Positions 20,700 to 31,786 of a DNA stretch of 64,000 nucleotides are shown piece after piece. Each line of letters opens with the position of its first letter. Positions within the stretch are counted from its first letter, which is position 1. Source of the DNA: Apricaphanius iberus (lineage: Eukaryota; Chordata; Actinopteri; Cyprinodontiformes; Aphaniidae); assembly GCA_028564705.1 (NCBI GenBank), contig JAPXFQ010001354.1, forward strand, positions 41,624 through 105,623. Reading direction: 5' to 3'. The notes below the pieces were generated by a model that did no database searches, was not told the DNA's origin, and saw nothing but the letters and a program-made list of their open reading frames with translations. The position numbers were made by a program, and so were the translations under genes.

Positions 20700-21905
20700 T
20701 AATCCTTCCTCTGTTCTATATTTTAGAAATAACTTTTTATTTGGCCTTGAATATTTTGATGTTTGCGCATTGTTTGAGCTCCTCCCCCAACCCGTTCCAA
20801 AGTTTGACCCCACACACAGATACACACGTTTTTCTTTGTTGGTCTCACTGCATGCACTTTAAAGTTACTGCATCCCTTCAGATGATAACCTCCTTCTCTA
20901 TCTTTAAAGAGTCTTTGAATATTTTCTGGTAAAGCATTTTTATTGGCTTTATACAAAAGCTGAGCAGTATAGAAATACACTAAATCAAAAAAATGTAGAG
21001 TGGAGTTTGTATGATCACAGTATCCAACTTTATGTATATTACTTATTGCACATTTTTGGAGTTGAAAGAGGGGTTGCAGTGAACTTTTATAAGTGTTACC
21101 CCACACTTCTATACAATATATTAAGTATTGTATAACTCATTAACAATATAATATATATAATGATTTGTAATTAAGCACCAGCTTAGCATTGCCGATAATT
21201 GAAATACTTTTTGATACTTTGTTCTGAATGTATCTGATGTGTGGTTTCAAACTTAATTTATAATCAATAATTACTCCCAATAATTTGATTTGTGATACAT
21301 TTTCTATTACATTATTTATATTTTGATAATTCTAGGTTTTCTTTATAGTTAACAAACATGATTGCCTTAGTTTTATTCGGATTTATAGACAATTTATTAA
21401 CATCTATGCATGCTTTTAATTTAATAAGTTCACAATTTACAGTTTTTATGAGACTATTATATTTGGAATAGAATATATTCGTGTCATCAGCAAATAGTAT
21501 AATTTAAACTCCCCCATTTTAACAAACTGCTGTCTCTCAGTTAAATAGCTTTTAATCCACTTCCATTCCACGGCTCTTATGCCATATTTTTCCAGTTTTG
21601 AAAGTAAAATCGAATGGTCAATTGTATCAAAGGCTTTTTGTAAATCTACAAACACACCAATCGCAAATGTCTTTTTTACGGAGCATTTATGATTTCTTCC
21701 ACGGCCTCTATCATGGCAATATATGCTGACATCTTTTTTCTGAACCCATACTGACTCACATTTATTAAATTAAGTTTACTAATAAATTTTTCTAATCTTT
21801 TTTCGAAGTGTTTCTCCAAAATTTTAGAGAATTGTGGAAGCAGAGAGACAGGTCTGCAATTGGTGAAGATGTTCTCTTTCCTGTTCTTGTAGACTGTGCT
21901 GGAGT
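20700..21905 (-). pseudogene. LINE (CR1/jockey-type) RT and C-terminus, deleted
   Basis: From 21890 down: NCRPVSLLPQFSKILEKHFE, then VFVDLQKAFDTIDHSILLSK (first catalytic Asp, near 21650), ESYLTERQQFVKMGEFK-like text to 21500, and then immediately ILFADDTNIFYSKYN (the FADD catalytic pair, near 21490). The GVPQGSxLGP block expected between them is gone, a deletion of perhaps 40 codons. The C-terminal region (WGNTYKSSLQPLFQLQKCAI, DLVYFYTAQLLYKANKNALP) is open from 21106 to 20723. The clade was judged by eye. It differs from the L2-like copy at 18396. Confidence 0.8.
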
Positions 21906-22395
21906 TTAAATTTTATATTAAAATGTTCCTCTATTGTGGATTAACTCCGAAACTGTCAATTAGCTCTGTTCACGGTTTGAGGATCCAGCGGTCCTCAGTG
22001 GGGTCGAAATAGTGGTATTCTGTTCCAGGAATAAAGCAGAAACAACAACACAGATCTGTTTCTTATGAGACGCACCTGCAGTCCTGGCTCACCAATGTGC
22101 ACACTGGCTAAACAGGGCTCATCTCTTTTTTTATTGAACACAAAGAAAAAAGAATCACATGACATGGTCAGTTACCTCAGCCTTCTTTCTCATTCAATAT
22201 GCATGGTGATAAGAGGAGTATATACCAAAATAACCACTTATGTAATTTTAATATAGTAATGCAAATACACCCTTTAAAATGCAACAATTAAACTATTATT
22301 TAACATTGGAATTTAAGGTAAGGGTTACTTCCTAATTCATTGTTCTTTTATTGGATTTCCACTCCATTTCAATATATTCCAACTGTAAAGTGCTG
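21906..22395. other. Unassigned sequence
   Basis: No gene. CAATAAAAAAAGAGATG on the minus strand near 22130 is polyadenylation-like. This could be further ERV-derived sequence, but nothing proves it. Confidence 0.35.
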
Positions 22396-22399
22396 AAAA

Positions 22400-22860
22400 A
22401 TTGTTTAAATATCTGATTGAAAGATCCCTAGGGAAAAAGCAAACCCTCGCGTAATTTGGTGCATCACAGTTGTTGTGCCTGATAAGTAAACAAAAACCAA
22501 TCCCTAATTGAGGGATGTAAAAGTAAGTTAAAAAAACATTTGCTACGTAAATATCTATAAGTCAGTTTGAATTAGGAGTCAAACTAGCCAATGCTTTGTA
22601 AGGGTTGGGTGTGGCGCTTAATGCAGGTTTAAGAGCCCCATTTATTATCTATTAAGATAATGTATTATTCTCTATTTTCCCCGTACCTTGTCTCTCTAGA
22701 TAGAATAGAAGTGTTATAACTAGAATTTGAGGGTTCTAAACGCCCATTTGTTTTAAGCCTTCAATTTTGTCAGCTATTAATGCTTTAGCCTCAGGTTCAT
22801 GTAACACTGAAGGTGCTAGATGGGGTCAGGATGTTTCAGTTCAAATGTAATAGGTTCAAT
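22400..22860 (-). pseudogene. Endogenous retrovirus pol (RT) fragment
   Basis: Across three shifting minus-strand frames there are recognisable retroviral RT pieces: EPSNSSYNTSIL near 22730, RIIHYLN near 22670, NPYKALASLTP near 22610 and FTYQAQQ near 22490. Many stops and indels break it. It lies downstream, in ERV polarity, of the LTR and primer site at 28704-29275 and is probably part of the same provirus, with other elements inserted between. The catalytic YxDD region is not visible. It is inactive. Confidence 0.65.
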
Positions 22861-23139
22861 TTGAATCAGATCAGAGGATCGCAGTGCATGGGGAGTCATC
22901 TACATTTTCCTGTTTTCTTTTATTCTATTATGCTGGACAGGTATAAATGTTTTTAACAACAGGCTCAAAACTTTACCTTTTTCGTCTAACTTTTACCTGA
23001 TTACTTTTTATTCAACTTGTTTACATAGATTGATCGTTTTATTTACTTATTTTAATTAAAGTTGAGTTTTAATACACATCCCTTCTAAAAATGTATTAAT
23101 CATTTTATTATCCATTCTAACCTTTGTCATCTTAATCTG

Positions 23140-23215
23140 TTAAGCACTTTGAATTGCTCTTTCTGCATGAAAAGTGCTACATAAATAAAGTTTTGAATTG
23201 ATTTTGATTTAAATG
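23140..23215 (+). mobile_element. LINE/SINE 3'-tail fragment
   Basis: AAGCACTTTGAATTGCTCTT then GTGCTACATAAATAAAGTTT and TTGATTT repeats form the usual 3' end of fish L2-type retroelements. Nothing upstream is recognisable. Confidence 0.6.
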
Positions 23216-24121
23216 TTCCATTACAATTTAGCTTAGCCTACATTTAGTACATCCCTGTGAATGAAGAGTAAAATAAGGATATTATTTAAATACCTGTCCC
23301 GTCTGTTAGAGTTGTGTATTAATAAGGAAAGGTGAGAACCGCTCCCTCACCCATCATTTGGATTTCTTAAGTATTGAATTTGCTAGCAAAACAACGCTTA
23401 CCCAACACACCAAACAGGGACTTGATGTTATAGGCCAAATTCTTCCATCCACCCAACTTTCAAATTGTTCCTTGTAGAGGGTGAGGTGTTACATGGAGAG
23501 GATCTAGGGGAAGCACAAAGGGTCAGAATTCAAGCAACCAGGGACGCCATGCAATCAGAAAAGCAGAAGCCCTTGCTGGTAATCCAGCAGAAGTGGTTCG
23601 CAGATTGTATCAGCAGCTTTTGACCCGTCATCTCTCAGCAGAAATTGTCCATGTTGTTCACAACACAAGTGAGTTCATACACTTTTCCCCTTGAAAATTC
23701 AGCATGAAGAGGTGTTCTTTTAAGGTCTCCCTTTAATATTCACCAGAAAAGGGAAGATAGTGTCCATGCAGTCATTGTGCCACCCCTTTTTCCGCCCATG
23801 GGGAAAGTCTGTGCCTCCATCCGTATTCACTGATTCTCCCTTCTGTCATTGGGAGGAGCCAGAGCAGAGCAAGAAGGTGGGGGGTTGACATGGAGTTGTG
23901 TCAAGCCTTCTGTGCTGGTTAGGCTCTGGGTGTGTATTTTGGCTTACCCTGTGTGTAGTGCACCCAGTACTCTCCTTCCTTCGCCCACGTACTCCTCCCA
24001 TCACCCCTCTCATGCCCACCTTCCCAAGAACACTGGCTACCTTTATCTGAAGATAATCATGGCCTTGATGTGGTGGGAGAGCGCAGCTCCACCAGCTCCT
24101 GATTTCCTTAAACTTCTAAGT
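23216..24121. other. Unassigned sequence
   Basis: At 23470-23640 the plus strand has a short coding-like stretch (GEAQRVRIQATRDAMQ) that could be a decayed transposon exon. No family is assigned. Confidence 0.35.
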
Positions 24122-24144
24122 CCGGTGGCATTTTTCTTTTTAAA

Positions 24145-24312
24145 GGGTTTTTTTCGGCCAAGGTGGCCTTCATTGATCACGGGTAGATTGTGAAGAGGAG
24201 ATAGATGAGAGAGGTGGACATTAGGCAAAGACGCATGGGACGGGACTCGAACCAGGAGCAGCTGCGTTGAGGATGAGGGCGCCCGGTCTAACCACTGCGC
24301 CACGCAATGCCC
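24145..24312 (-). mobile_element. tRNA-derived SINE with perfect 23-bp target duplications
   Basis: On the minus strand the head GGGGGCATTGCGTGGCGCAG contains A-box TGGCGCAGTGG (24302-24292), followed by B-box GGTTCGAGTCC (24253-24243). Identical 23-mers beginning CCGGTGGCATTTTTC flank it at 24122-24144 and 24313-24335. Such intact duplications mark a fairly recent LINE-mediated insertion. The 3' tail is short (GGCCGAAAAAAACCC). Confidence 0.95.
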
Positions 24313-24335
24313 CCGGTGGCATTTTTCTTTTTAAA

Positions 24336-25107
24336 AAATATAAAAAATATTTATCTTCATATTCATTACTCTCCTTCCATAAATGCTGAATTTAAATGTC
24401 TTTCCCACTCAGACTGGTCCTACGTGGGCCCTATTTTCTACTGAGCGCACTGTGGGACCCTCTTTTTTACTTTTATTTTAATCAGTTATATTAGTGAACT
24501 ACTACTAATATTAACTATGCCATAATTTCTTCAGTATTAGTTATGATAAAAATATACTAATTTATATTTTGCTCTCTCAGACAAGGATGGTCTATGTGGC
24601 ATTAACCCTGTTATGTCTGCTTAAACTGTTGTTCTAATTATTCCCTTGCTTATGTTAATTAATGCTTCCTGCATTCTGTCATCTAATTTATATTCTATGT
24701 CTGCTCTTCCTTCTGCTTCCTTTTCCTCCCTCGTCAAACCTCTGTTGCGTCACAACTTCACAATAAGAGCATACATTCCTAATGTTAAGATTGAGAGTTT
24801 ATCTGATGAGTGTTTATATTTACGAAAAAGGGGAATTGTGACATTTCATTGCTAAGTCTATATCACATTTGATTTATTTGATATTTAACACAGCTTCTTA
24901 TATGCAAATATTGAATTCATTCATATATTTTGGTTACTTCTACCTTACCTTGCAATTGTTCTTATTTTTCATGAGATCACACATATCATCTCCCTCCTCA
25001 CATTTACATCACCCAAACCTGTATCAGCAGCTGTGTGGAAATATTAAAGAACAATAGAAATATAACAGCCTTTTATCCACCATATCTTCTCATACTCTGA
25101 ATGGCTT
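24336..25107. other. Unassigned AT-rich sequence
   Basis: Only short open frames; no recognised motif. Confidence 0.4.
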
Positions 25108-25110
25108 TAA

Positions 25111-25708
25111 GGCTACGTCCACACTAAGCCGGATAACGTTATACGGGGAGTTAGACGCCTAATGCTATCCACTCAACACAAGCATTTACGCCCCGTTTAC
25201 GGTCCGTTTAAGGTCCCATGATTGCGCAATCCAATGGCTACCTATGCATGTACTGGGCATGCGCGGGGAAAAACAAAAAGAACACAGATTGACGCGTATA
25301 ATCTATGTCGCTGTCTGCCTCTCCTGGATCGCCTCCTGTGTCGCCTTCTCATCCGCAAGTAGGTTAGGGTTAACTTTGCAAACGTCTGAATTTGCAAAAG
25401 AAGAAGTAGCATAGCGAGACTAGTCTCCATCTTTGCTGTTGTCATTATATGCTGTCGCGTTGTTGTCGTCATCAATTTAGGACGCAGCATTTGATTGATG
25501 TTGCTGCTCTGATTTAGCCGGGGACCGGATAAGTTGCGTCCAGACGTGCTCATTTAGCCGTTGAGATAACAGTTAGACGGCTCTCTTACCCGGCTAATAC
25601 TTATCCGGCCACAGACCACAAACAAAGCCACCTTAGTGTGGACGATAGGGGGTGTAGACTAAATACTTATACTTTTAAGGCATTATCCGGCTTAGTGTGG
25701 ACGTGGCC
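25111..25708. mobile_element. PIF/Harbinger-type MITE, 598 bp, TAA target duplication
   Basis: Termini GGCTACGTCCACACTAAGCC and, from the right, GGCCACGTCCACACTAAGCC extend as inverted repeats through GGATAA. TAA lies outside both ends (25108-25110, 25709-25711). The ends resemble those of the MITE at 1843-2349 (GTCCACAC..AGCCGG), so they may share a transposase source. Confidence 0.9.
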
Positions 25709-25734
25709 TAAGTGGAGCTCTGGTAGGTTATCCC

Positions 25735-25905
25735 AGTATGAATAGAGTGATCCCAGTCTGAACCAGTACCTCTATAGACAGCTCAGTGCAAAACTGTTGA
25801 AGCCTCTGACTGAAATCATTCTGTTGTCGTAGGATAGTCCTATTAAGAGGATGATCAGGGTTGTCCATCATTAACAAGAAACAGTCAGCTTTACATACAG
25901 AAAAT
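25735..25905 (-). pseudogene. L2-like LINE C-terminal fragment
   Basis: The minus strand reads MMDNPDHPLNRTILRQQNDF then SQRLQQF, the conserved C-terminal block of fish L2 LINEs. Related scraps lie at 46140-46215 and 50905-50965. Confidence 0.7.
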
Positions 25906-26154
25906 GTTAGCCAGTTAGTTTGCCTTAGCAACTGGCTGAACGATAAAAAAATCTATTAATCTCTCCTTTATTTCAGGAAAAAAGAGCTATGGCAATTGGA
26001 TTTGTCCCTTTACACTGAAATTTAATTATTCAGGATTAATTCACAGCTACCCTGTAATTAATTAGGTACAAAAAAATTGTTTGGCAACCTAACACTTAAC
26101 CATCATAGTCATGGCCCACCCTGGAGAAAACTCCACCAGCTGCCACTGGTTAAT
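25906..26154. other. Unassigned sequence
   Basis: Short gap with no recognised feature before the Tc1-like element. Confidence 0.4.
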
Positions 26155-27569
26155 ATATAGGTCCATAAATATTGGGACATCGACACAATGCTAAAATGTT
26201 TGGCTCTATACACCACCACAATGGATGTCAAATGAAACGAACAAGAGGTGCTTTAACTGCAGACTGTCAGCTTTTATTTGAGGGTATTTACATCCAAATC
26301 AGGTGAACGGTGTAAGAATTTCAACAGTTTGAATATGTGCGTCCCTCTTGTTAAGGAACCAAAAGTAATGGGACAATTGGCTTCTTAGCTGTTCCATGGC
26401 CAGGTGTGTGTTATTCCCTCATTTTCCCAATTACAATGAGCAGATAAAAGGCCCAGAGTTCATTTCAAGTGTGCTATTTGCATTTGGAATCTGTTGCTGT
26501 CAACTGTCAAGATGAGAGCCAAAGAGATGTCACTATCAGTGAAGCAAGCCATCATTAGGCTGAAAAAACAAAAGAAACCTATCAGAGAGATGGCAAAAAC
26601 ATTAGACGTGGCCAAAACAACAGTTTGGAACATTCTCAAAAAGAAGGAACGCACCGGTGAGCTCAGCAACACCAAAAGGCCCGGAAGACCACGGAAAAAA
26701 ACTGTGGTGGATGAACGAAGAATCTAAAAAAACATCTAAAAAAGCCTTCCCAGTTCTGGAACAACATCCTATGGACAGATGAGACCAAGATCAACTTGTA
26801 CCAGAGTGATGGGAAGAGTAGAGTATGGAGACGGAAAGGAACTGCTCATGATCCTAAGCATACCACCTCATCAGTGAAGCATGGTGCTCGAAGTGTCATG
26901 GCGTGGGCATGTATGGCTGCCAGTGGAACTGGTTCTCTTGTATTTATTGATGATGTGACTGCTGACAAAAGCAGCAAGATGAATTCTGAAGTGTTTCGGG
27001 CAATATTATCTGCTCATATTCAGCCAAATGCCTTAGAACTCATCGGACGGTGCTTCACAGTGCAGATGGACAATGACCCAAAGCATACTGCAAAAGCAAG
27101 CAAAGAGTTTTTGAAGGGAAAGAAGTGGACTGTTTTGCAATGGCCAATTCAATCACCTGACCTGAATCTGATTGAGCATGCATTTCACTTGCTGACTATT
27201 GCAGTAGAGGCCTGGCAGAGCATCACCAGGGATGAAACCCAACATCTGGTGATGTCTATGTGTTCCAGACTTCAGGCTGTAATTGACTGCAAAGGATTTG
27301 CAACCAAGTATTGAAGTGTATAAGTTTGATTTATGGTTCTTATTCTGTCCCATTACTTTTGGTCCCTTAACAAGTGGGAGGCGCATATGCAAACTGTTGT
27401 AATCCCTACACCGTTCACCTGATTTTGATGTAAATACCCTCAAATAAAAGCTGTCAGTCTGTAGTTAAAGCAAATCCTTTTAGTTTCATTTGATATCCAT
27501 TGTGGTGGTGTATAGAGCCAAAAATTTTAGGATTGTGTCGATGTCCCAATATTTATGGACTTTACTGTA
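26155..27569 (+). mobile_element. Tc1-like transposon with about 215-bp inverted repeats
   Basis: The left arm (GGTCCATAAATATTGGGACA to ACCAAAAGTAATGGGACA, 26160-26373) and the reverse complement of 27569-27350 match nearly throughout, including TCAGGTGAACGGTGTA. The right end finishes CTGTA at TA 27568-27569. The long terminal repeats with inner direct repeats resemble the IR/DR type of fish Tc1 elements. Confidence 0.9.
26512..27314 (+). pseudogene. Tc1-like transposase with internal deletion
   Basis: The frame starts MRAKEMSLSVKQAIIRLKKQ at 26512 with the first helix-turn-helix and the GRPRKK AT-hook-like linker, and ends at 26727. The second DNA-binding helix-turn-helix is missing. The catalytic half resumes near 26745 with NILWTDETK (first Asp), then VQMDNDPKHTAKA (second Asp, near 27065) and SPDLNLIEHAF (Glu, near 27170), ending at TGA 27312-27314. 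All three DDE residues remain, but about 65 codons are lost and the halves are out of phase. It could only move by borrowing transposase. Confidence 0.9.
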
Positions 27570-28703
27570 TATTCTAGTATAGTTCACTTCACGTATCCAC
27601 CACTACACACACTTATATATTTATATATTTTTTAGGTAATAGTTTATACTCGAGTTTTCAATTGTAAGACTCCTCCTTTCACACAGAGTTGAGATCTCAA
27701 CACACACTCACTTTCTCTGCTCTTTCCCGTTTATACAAAGACTGACAGATATTTATCCACTCATTCACAGCCCTATCGCCTCCAAAACACCACAAACTCC
27801 CTGCTAACTTACCCTGTTCCTGTTCCTGATTAGTGGGTGATATCATTGGTACTAGTTTACCTTATACTCCTAGTTGTTGTTCCAGAGTTAACCACCGTTT
27901 CCCCGGTTCTGGGATGCGAGATTTTGTATCTGTTTGTTCAGCCATCATGTCAATAAAATAATCTAAGGTAGTATGTGGTACTTTGATGGATCAGAAATGA
28001 TAAGACTCCAGGTTTTCTTCAGATGTTAAGCTTCTACTCTTCCAGGCTTTCCTGTCAGAGCGGACATCTACTGGGCGTTTAAAATTCGCAAAAAAACTAG
28101 AGTTTTAGACCCAATCCACCTTTTTCCCCTAAATGAGAGCTATTTAACTCTAGAGGTTCAAAACACTCTCTCTGGAGGGTGTTTCTTTATCAGTTCCTCT
28201 CAACACACACATACACTCCCCAACTATTTAATTAATACTAGTCCTCCATTCACACTGACCTTTTATCTTTAATTCCCAGGACCCTCTCTCACCGGGTTGT
28301 CTCATTATTTCACGGTGACCCTCTCTCATCGGGGCGTTGACCTGTGTATCGGCTCGCTTTGTGGTTGTCAGGCCACGGGTGTGCTCTACCCAGACTTGGC
28401 TGGTGACCCTCTCTCACCTAGATCATTCCGTAACCGGACGTCTCCAGCTACGTAGGTGCGTCCAACTCCTGAGCAGGTCAACGTCTTATTTCCTTGAGAC
28501 AAATAAAAACAACATTAGATGGAGAATTTCAGGTTTAATGTTTTCTCTAAAGTAGATCAGCGCTTGCCAGATTATTTAGGAAGACCCGGGTCGATCACAT
28601 TTTATCCTACATTCTCCACGTCCTGTTGATCAAAAGTTAACTTCAGACCAATATAATTCTTACAAATATTCCACACTTGGTTCTTAATTTGTCCCTGGAA
28701 ACC
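27570..28703 (-). other. ERV leader and decayed gag region
   Basis: In the polarity of the ERV this lies directly after the primer site. It holds three spaced GTGAGAGAGGGTC-type motifs (minus strand at about 28420-28403, 28333-28316 and 28295-28279), two of them resembling splice donors. An ATG at about 27948 opens a frame of only about 28 codons. No gag domain is readable. Confidence 0.5.
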
Positions 28704-28722
28704 AATCACGTCGTGGTCACCA
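28704..28722 (-). other. ERV primer binding site, tRNA-Trp type
   Basis: TGGTGACCACGACGTGATT on the minus strand differs by one base from the tRNA-Trp primer site used by avian leukosis-type retroviruses (TGGTGACCCCGACGTGATT, recalled from knowledge). It starts two bases after the LTR end, as usual. Confidence 0.8.
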
Positions 28723-28724
28723 GC

Positions 28725-29275
28725 TGAAGGATTGTAATATTTTTAGTCCATTATCAATATATATGTTTATGCAAACCCATTACCAAAAGACCTCTGACTC
28801 CTTCTCTCCTAATGAGGTTCCTTCAGTCCTCTGCGCGATCAGATTGGTTCTGTTACCAGGACCAAAGAAAGAACACTCACAAGAGACCAAGTAATAAGTT
28901 TGGCCAACGCACCTACAGGTGGGCTCAACAAAAGTGAGCGCCTGAATCAGGGAAGAAGCTGTTTTTATTAAGAAGCATATCACATTTCCAAGGTCCCCCC
29001 TTCCCTCACAGTTTCTTCAGAGTTCAGCTAATTATCAAAACCGTTCTCGAATCTTACCCCCACACTATGCCGCAGAACTGATTTATACCTTCCCCCTTTG
29101 ATAAGCTGGCCACTGGCTTGAATGTTATTGCTATAGTATAACTCATTTGGCCTTCTACCTTCCGGTGCAGCGGCAGCTGCCTGACTCAAGGTCTGTTATG
29201 ACACAAATAAGTTTATGTTAATTCACTTACTTTTATACACATTTATTCTATATACTTCACCTGATAGACCTTACA
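28725..29275 (-). repeat. ERV 5' LTR, 551 bp
   Basis: Begins TGTAAGGTC at 29275 and ends TTCA at 28725. Between them are a TATA-like GGTATAAATC near 29075 and the polyadenylation signal AATAAA near 28971, in the order U3-R-U5. No second LTR copy was found in the window, so the 3' half of the provirus is missing or unrecognised. Confidence 0.75.
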
Positions 29276-29780
29276 CGGGGCCAGACTGCCACAAAGACAC
29301 CCTTTGTCCACCATTATTGCCATGCCGGGTTTGAGTAGCTGTATTATGCCCGAAAGCTTAAAAATCTCACGGTCACTCGTGGACTATGCGTAAAGCGCAG
29401 ACACAAAGGTGATAGCAGCATGAGGGGCCATACCAATCATGGCTTTGAAAATAGCATCTGATTTGAAACTGGAAAACAATTCACTTTGCAGAAGAAGAGA
29501 AGATGGTGTCTGACAGTAACTTCCTGTGCAGTCCAGTACCACTTGTGTGTGGAAAATTTGAGAACGCTGATGTAAGGTGGGCTCTGACTACTTCAGGTGG
29601 GATCCAGAGGCGCTTGCTTCCAAGCAGAGTGTACAAAAAATGTGTCCATGTGGTGATAATCCTGCTGGCTGTAGTGAAATGAATCCCAAACCTTTCAGCC
29701 AGATCCCTGAGAGGCAGGCTGACAGACAGATATATCAGGAAGATCAGCAGATCATCAATGGGTGGAAGTTTCTGTAAAAA
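29276..29780 (-). pseudogene. DDE_Tnp_4-type transposase fragment
   Basis: The minus strand reads a helix-turn-helix of the HTH_Tnp_4 kind (LRDLAERFGIHFTTASRIIT) near 29690. After a frameshift near 29545 come QVVLDCTGSYCQTPSS (first Asp), FKAMIGMAPHAAITFVSALY and GMAIMVDKG (second Asp), with one stop just after SALYA. The frame ends at 29280, exactly where the ERV LTR begins, so the ERV may have landed in it. The upstream THAP-like region and the last acidic residue are absent. Confidence 0.75.
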
Positions 29781-30106
29781 TTGAGGAAGTGTTACTCCTG
29801 AATCAAGTTAAAATTCATAGCACTAGACATCAATTACATTAAAAAAATACTACAAATCCAATTTTAGATACTTTACCTTTTGTTCCTCCTAAGATATAAA
29901 CTGATATTTACAAAATGTTAGCAATTCTTTGCATTTATACCAGAGGCAGGTAGGGTTGAAAAAAAGTCACTCAAGATTAGCATTAATTTGAAAGAAATTA
30001 ATTGAGAAGTAGTTTGGTGTACAAATTTATGAAGTACAAGCATATTGTGAGAAAATACAACTAGTAATAGTTGGATCACAGCAACTGTACTTGTTTCTGT
30101 TTTTTA
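29781..30106. other. Unassigned sequence
   Basis: AT-rich gap without recognised features. Confidence 0.4.
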
Positions 30107-31248
30107 CGTGTTCTGTCTAGCAATTTGCTACTCAGAATTGGTGTCTGAGTACCAAGTACAAGCCCAACAGATTTACTTTCACAAGCAGAGCATTACAGCT
30201 TTACTCCACTTGACATATGTATGAAAACTCTTTATTAGTGATTACTGTGGGTTTAATTTCTTGAAGTTATGGACACAAAATTGAGATAAGAAGGAAGAAA
30301 GAAAGACGATGAAGAAGAGAAACAGGACAGGTAGAAATGTGAACTGACGATACAAGATAGAGAGGTAAACAAAGAACACAAGAAAACATCCCAGTCCTCC
30401 ACCTCTGTTGGAGGACTGGGTAGAAAAAACAAAACAAACAAACACAACCAATAGAACAGAACAACTTTAACAAAACAGATCTAGTAATATGAACTAAGAA
30501 CTACACATTTACTACACACAAAAATGGATTAATGAACACAACACTAATGTTTCTGGTTAGCTCCTGGTTCCAAAAAAAAAACTCAGCTCGGGATTATCTC
30601 CGTACACACTAATGTCCCCACATCTATGTGTGGGTGTGCAAGCATGCAAGTGTAAATAAGCTTTCCCCATGCAAGTGATTGATAGCTGGTGTAAGGAGCC
30701 GTCAATCCGTCCTACAGGAATCGAGGCAGACATGAAGGAGGTCGGAGACATATACGTCCAGAGCCTCCGAGAGCACAGGGGCCACAAGCAGACCAGGACA
30801 GGGCCGACTGCCCACCAAGAGAGGAACAAATGGAAGCACCCGGGGAACACCCAGCAGCCGCAATGCTGGGGCCCGGGAGGAAACAGGGACGAGCCCACGG
30901 GCTCCGCCAGTAACCTGCTACGCCAGGGAAGGCCCGGCCCAGGACCCGGAGGCCACAGGGATCAGAGGCAGCCCGCCAACCAGCAGGGCCCCGACCAGGG
31001 ATCGGCCGACAAAGGTTCCCTGCCACCGCCACAACGCAGGAGGGACCAGCAGCCAGCCGACGGATGACAGATGCCACCGCCATCCCGGGCCAATCCCCAC
31101 CGCCACTAATGACCAGCGGGTGGGGGCATCCATCACTGACAGGGAGTGACGGAGGGGAAAAAGTCCACACTGGAGGTGGGGCCTGAGATGCGCCAGGCCA
31201 GAGGGCCACCAAATACCCAGCCTGTAGGCAGACACATACAGAGACATT
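30107..31248 (-). mobile_element. L1-like LINE, 3' part (minus copy)
   Basis: This continues the LINE at 33188-35298 beyond the inserted DNA transposon. The GC-rich 3' region is followed by TTGGTTGTGTTTGTTTG, TGTCCATAACTTCAAGAAAT, ATTAAACCCACAGTAATCAC and the polyadenylation signal TAATAAAG near 30230 on the minus strand. The match with the plus copy extends to 30107. Long open frames here (for example 30712-31395) reflect high GC, not genes. Confidence 0.85.
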
Positions 31249-31712
31249 GGGTGTGTCCGAATTCAGGGGCTGGATCCTTCGAAGGACCCGGTCTACTCGG
31301 TCTACGTGGGCTGGGTCCTTTGTTGACCGGGTAGACCGGATGTTAACAGCTGTAAATTTGGATGGTCTTGCCTTCAGTTGAATTCCCGCCCCCATTTCGT
31401 TGAACGTCCTGCTGCCTTACAACCGCGATCACGCTAAACCAGCTGGTAAAGCAAGAAATATTCCCCAGTACTTTATTCACCTTTTATACTCTAGAGGAGC
31501 AACAAGTTTTACTGTCTGCGCCATGTTTTATATCTCTGGCTAAGAGGTCATCATATCAAGATGAAGTCCTTTTATTTAATCCAGGTTACAACTTAAAATA
31601 GCTACTTTCATGAACATTTCTGCAATTGAATGACTAGTGATCACATGTAAAAATTTGTAATATTACATTTTTTATATTCAGTTTAACTTTAAAAATTCTT
31701 TGTGAACTGTAA

Positions 31713-31786
<74 letters not shown>

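Noticed and set aside
30712..31395. 227-codon minus-strand frame, with similar long frames at 33761-34312 and 49559-50206
   Set aside because: All lie in the GC-rich 3' region of the L1-like LINE, where stops are rare in every frame. The translations differ between the two copies and show no domain.
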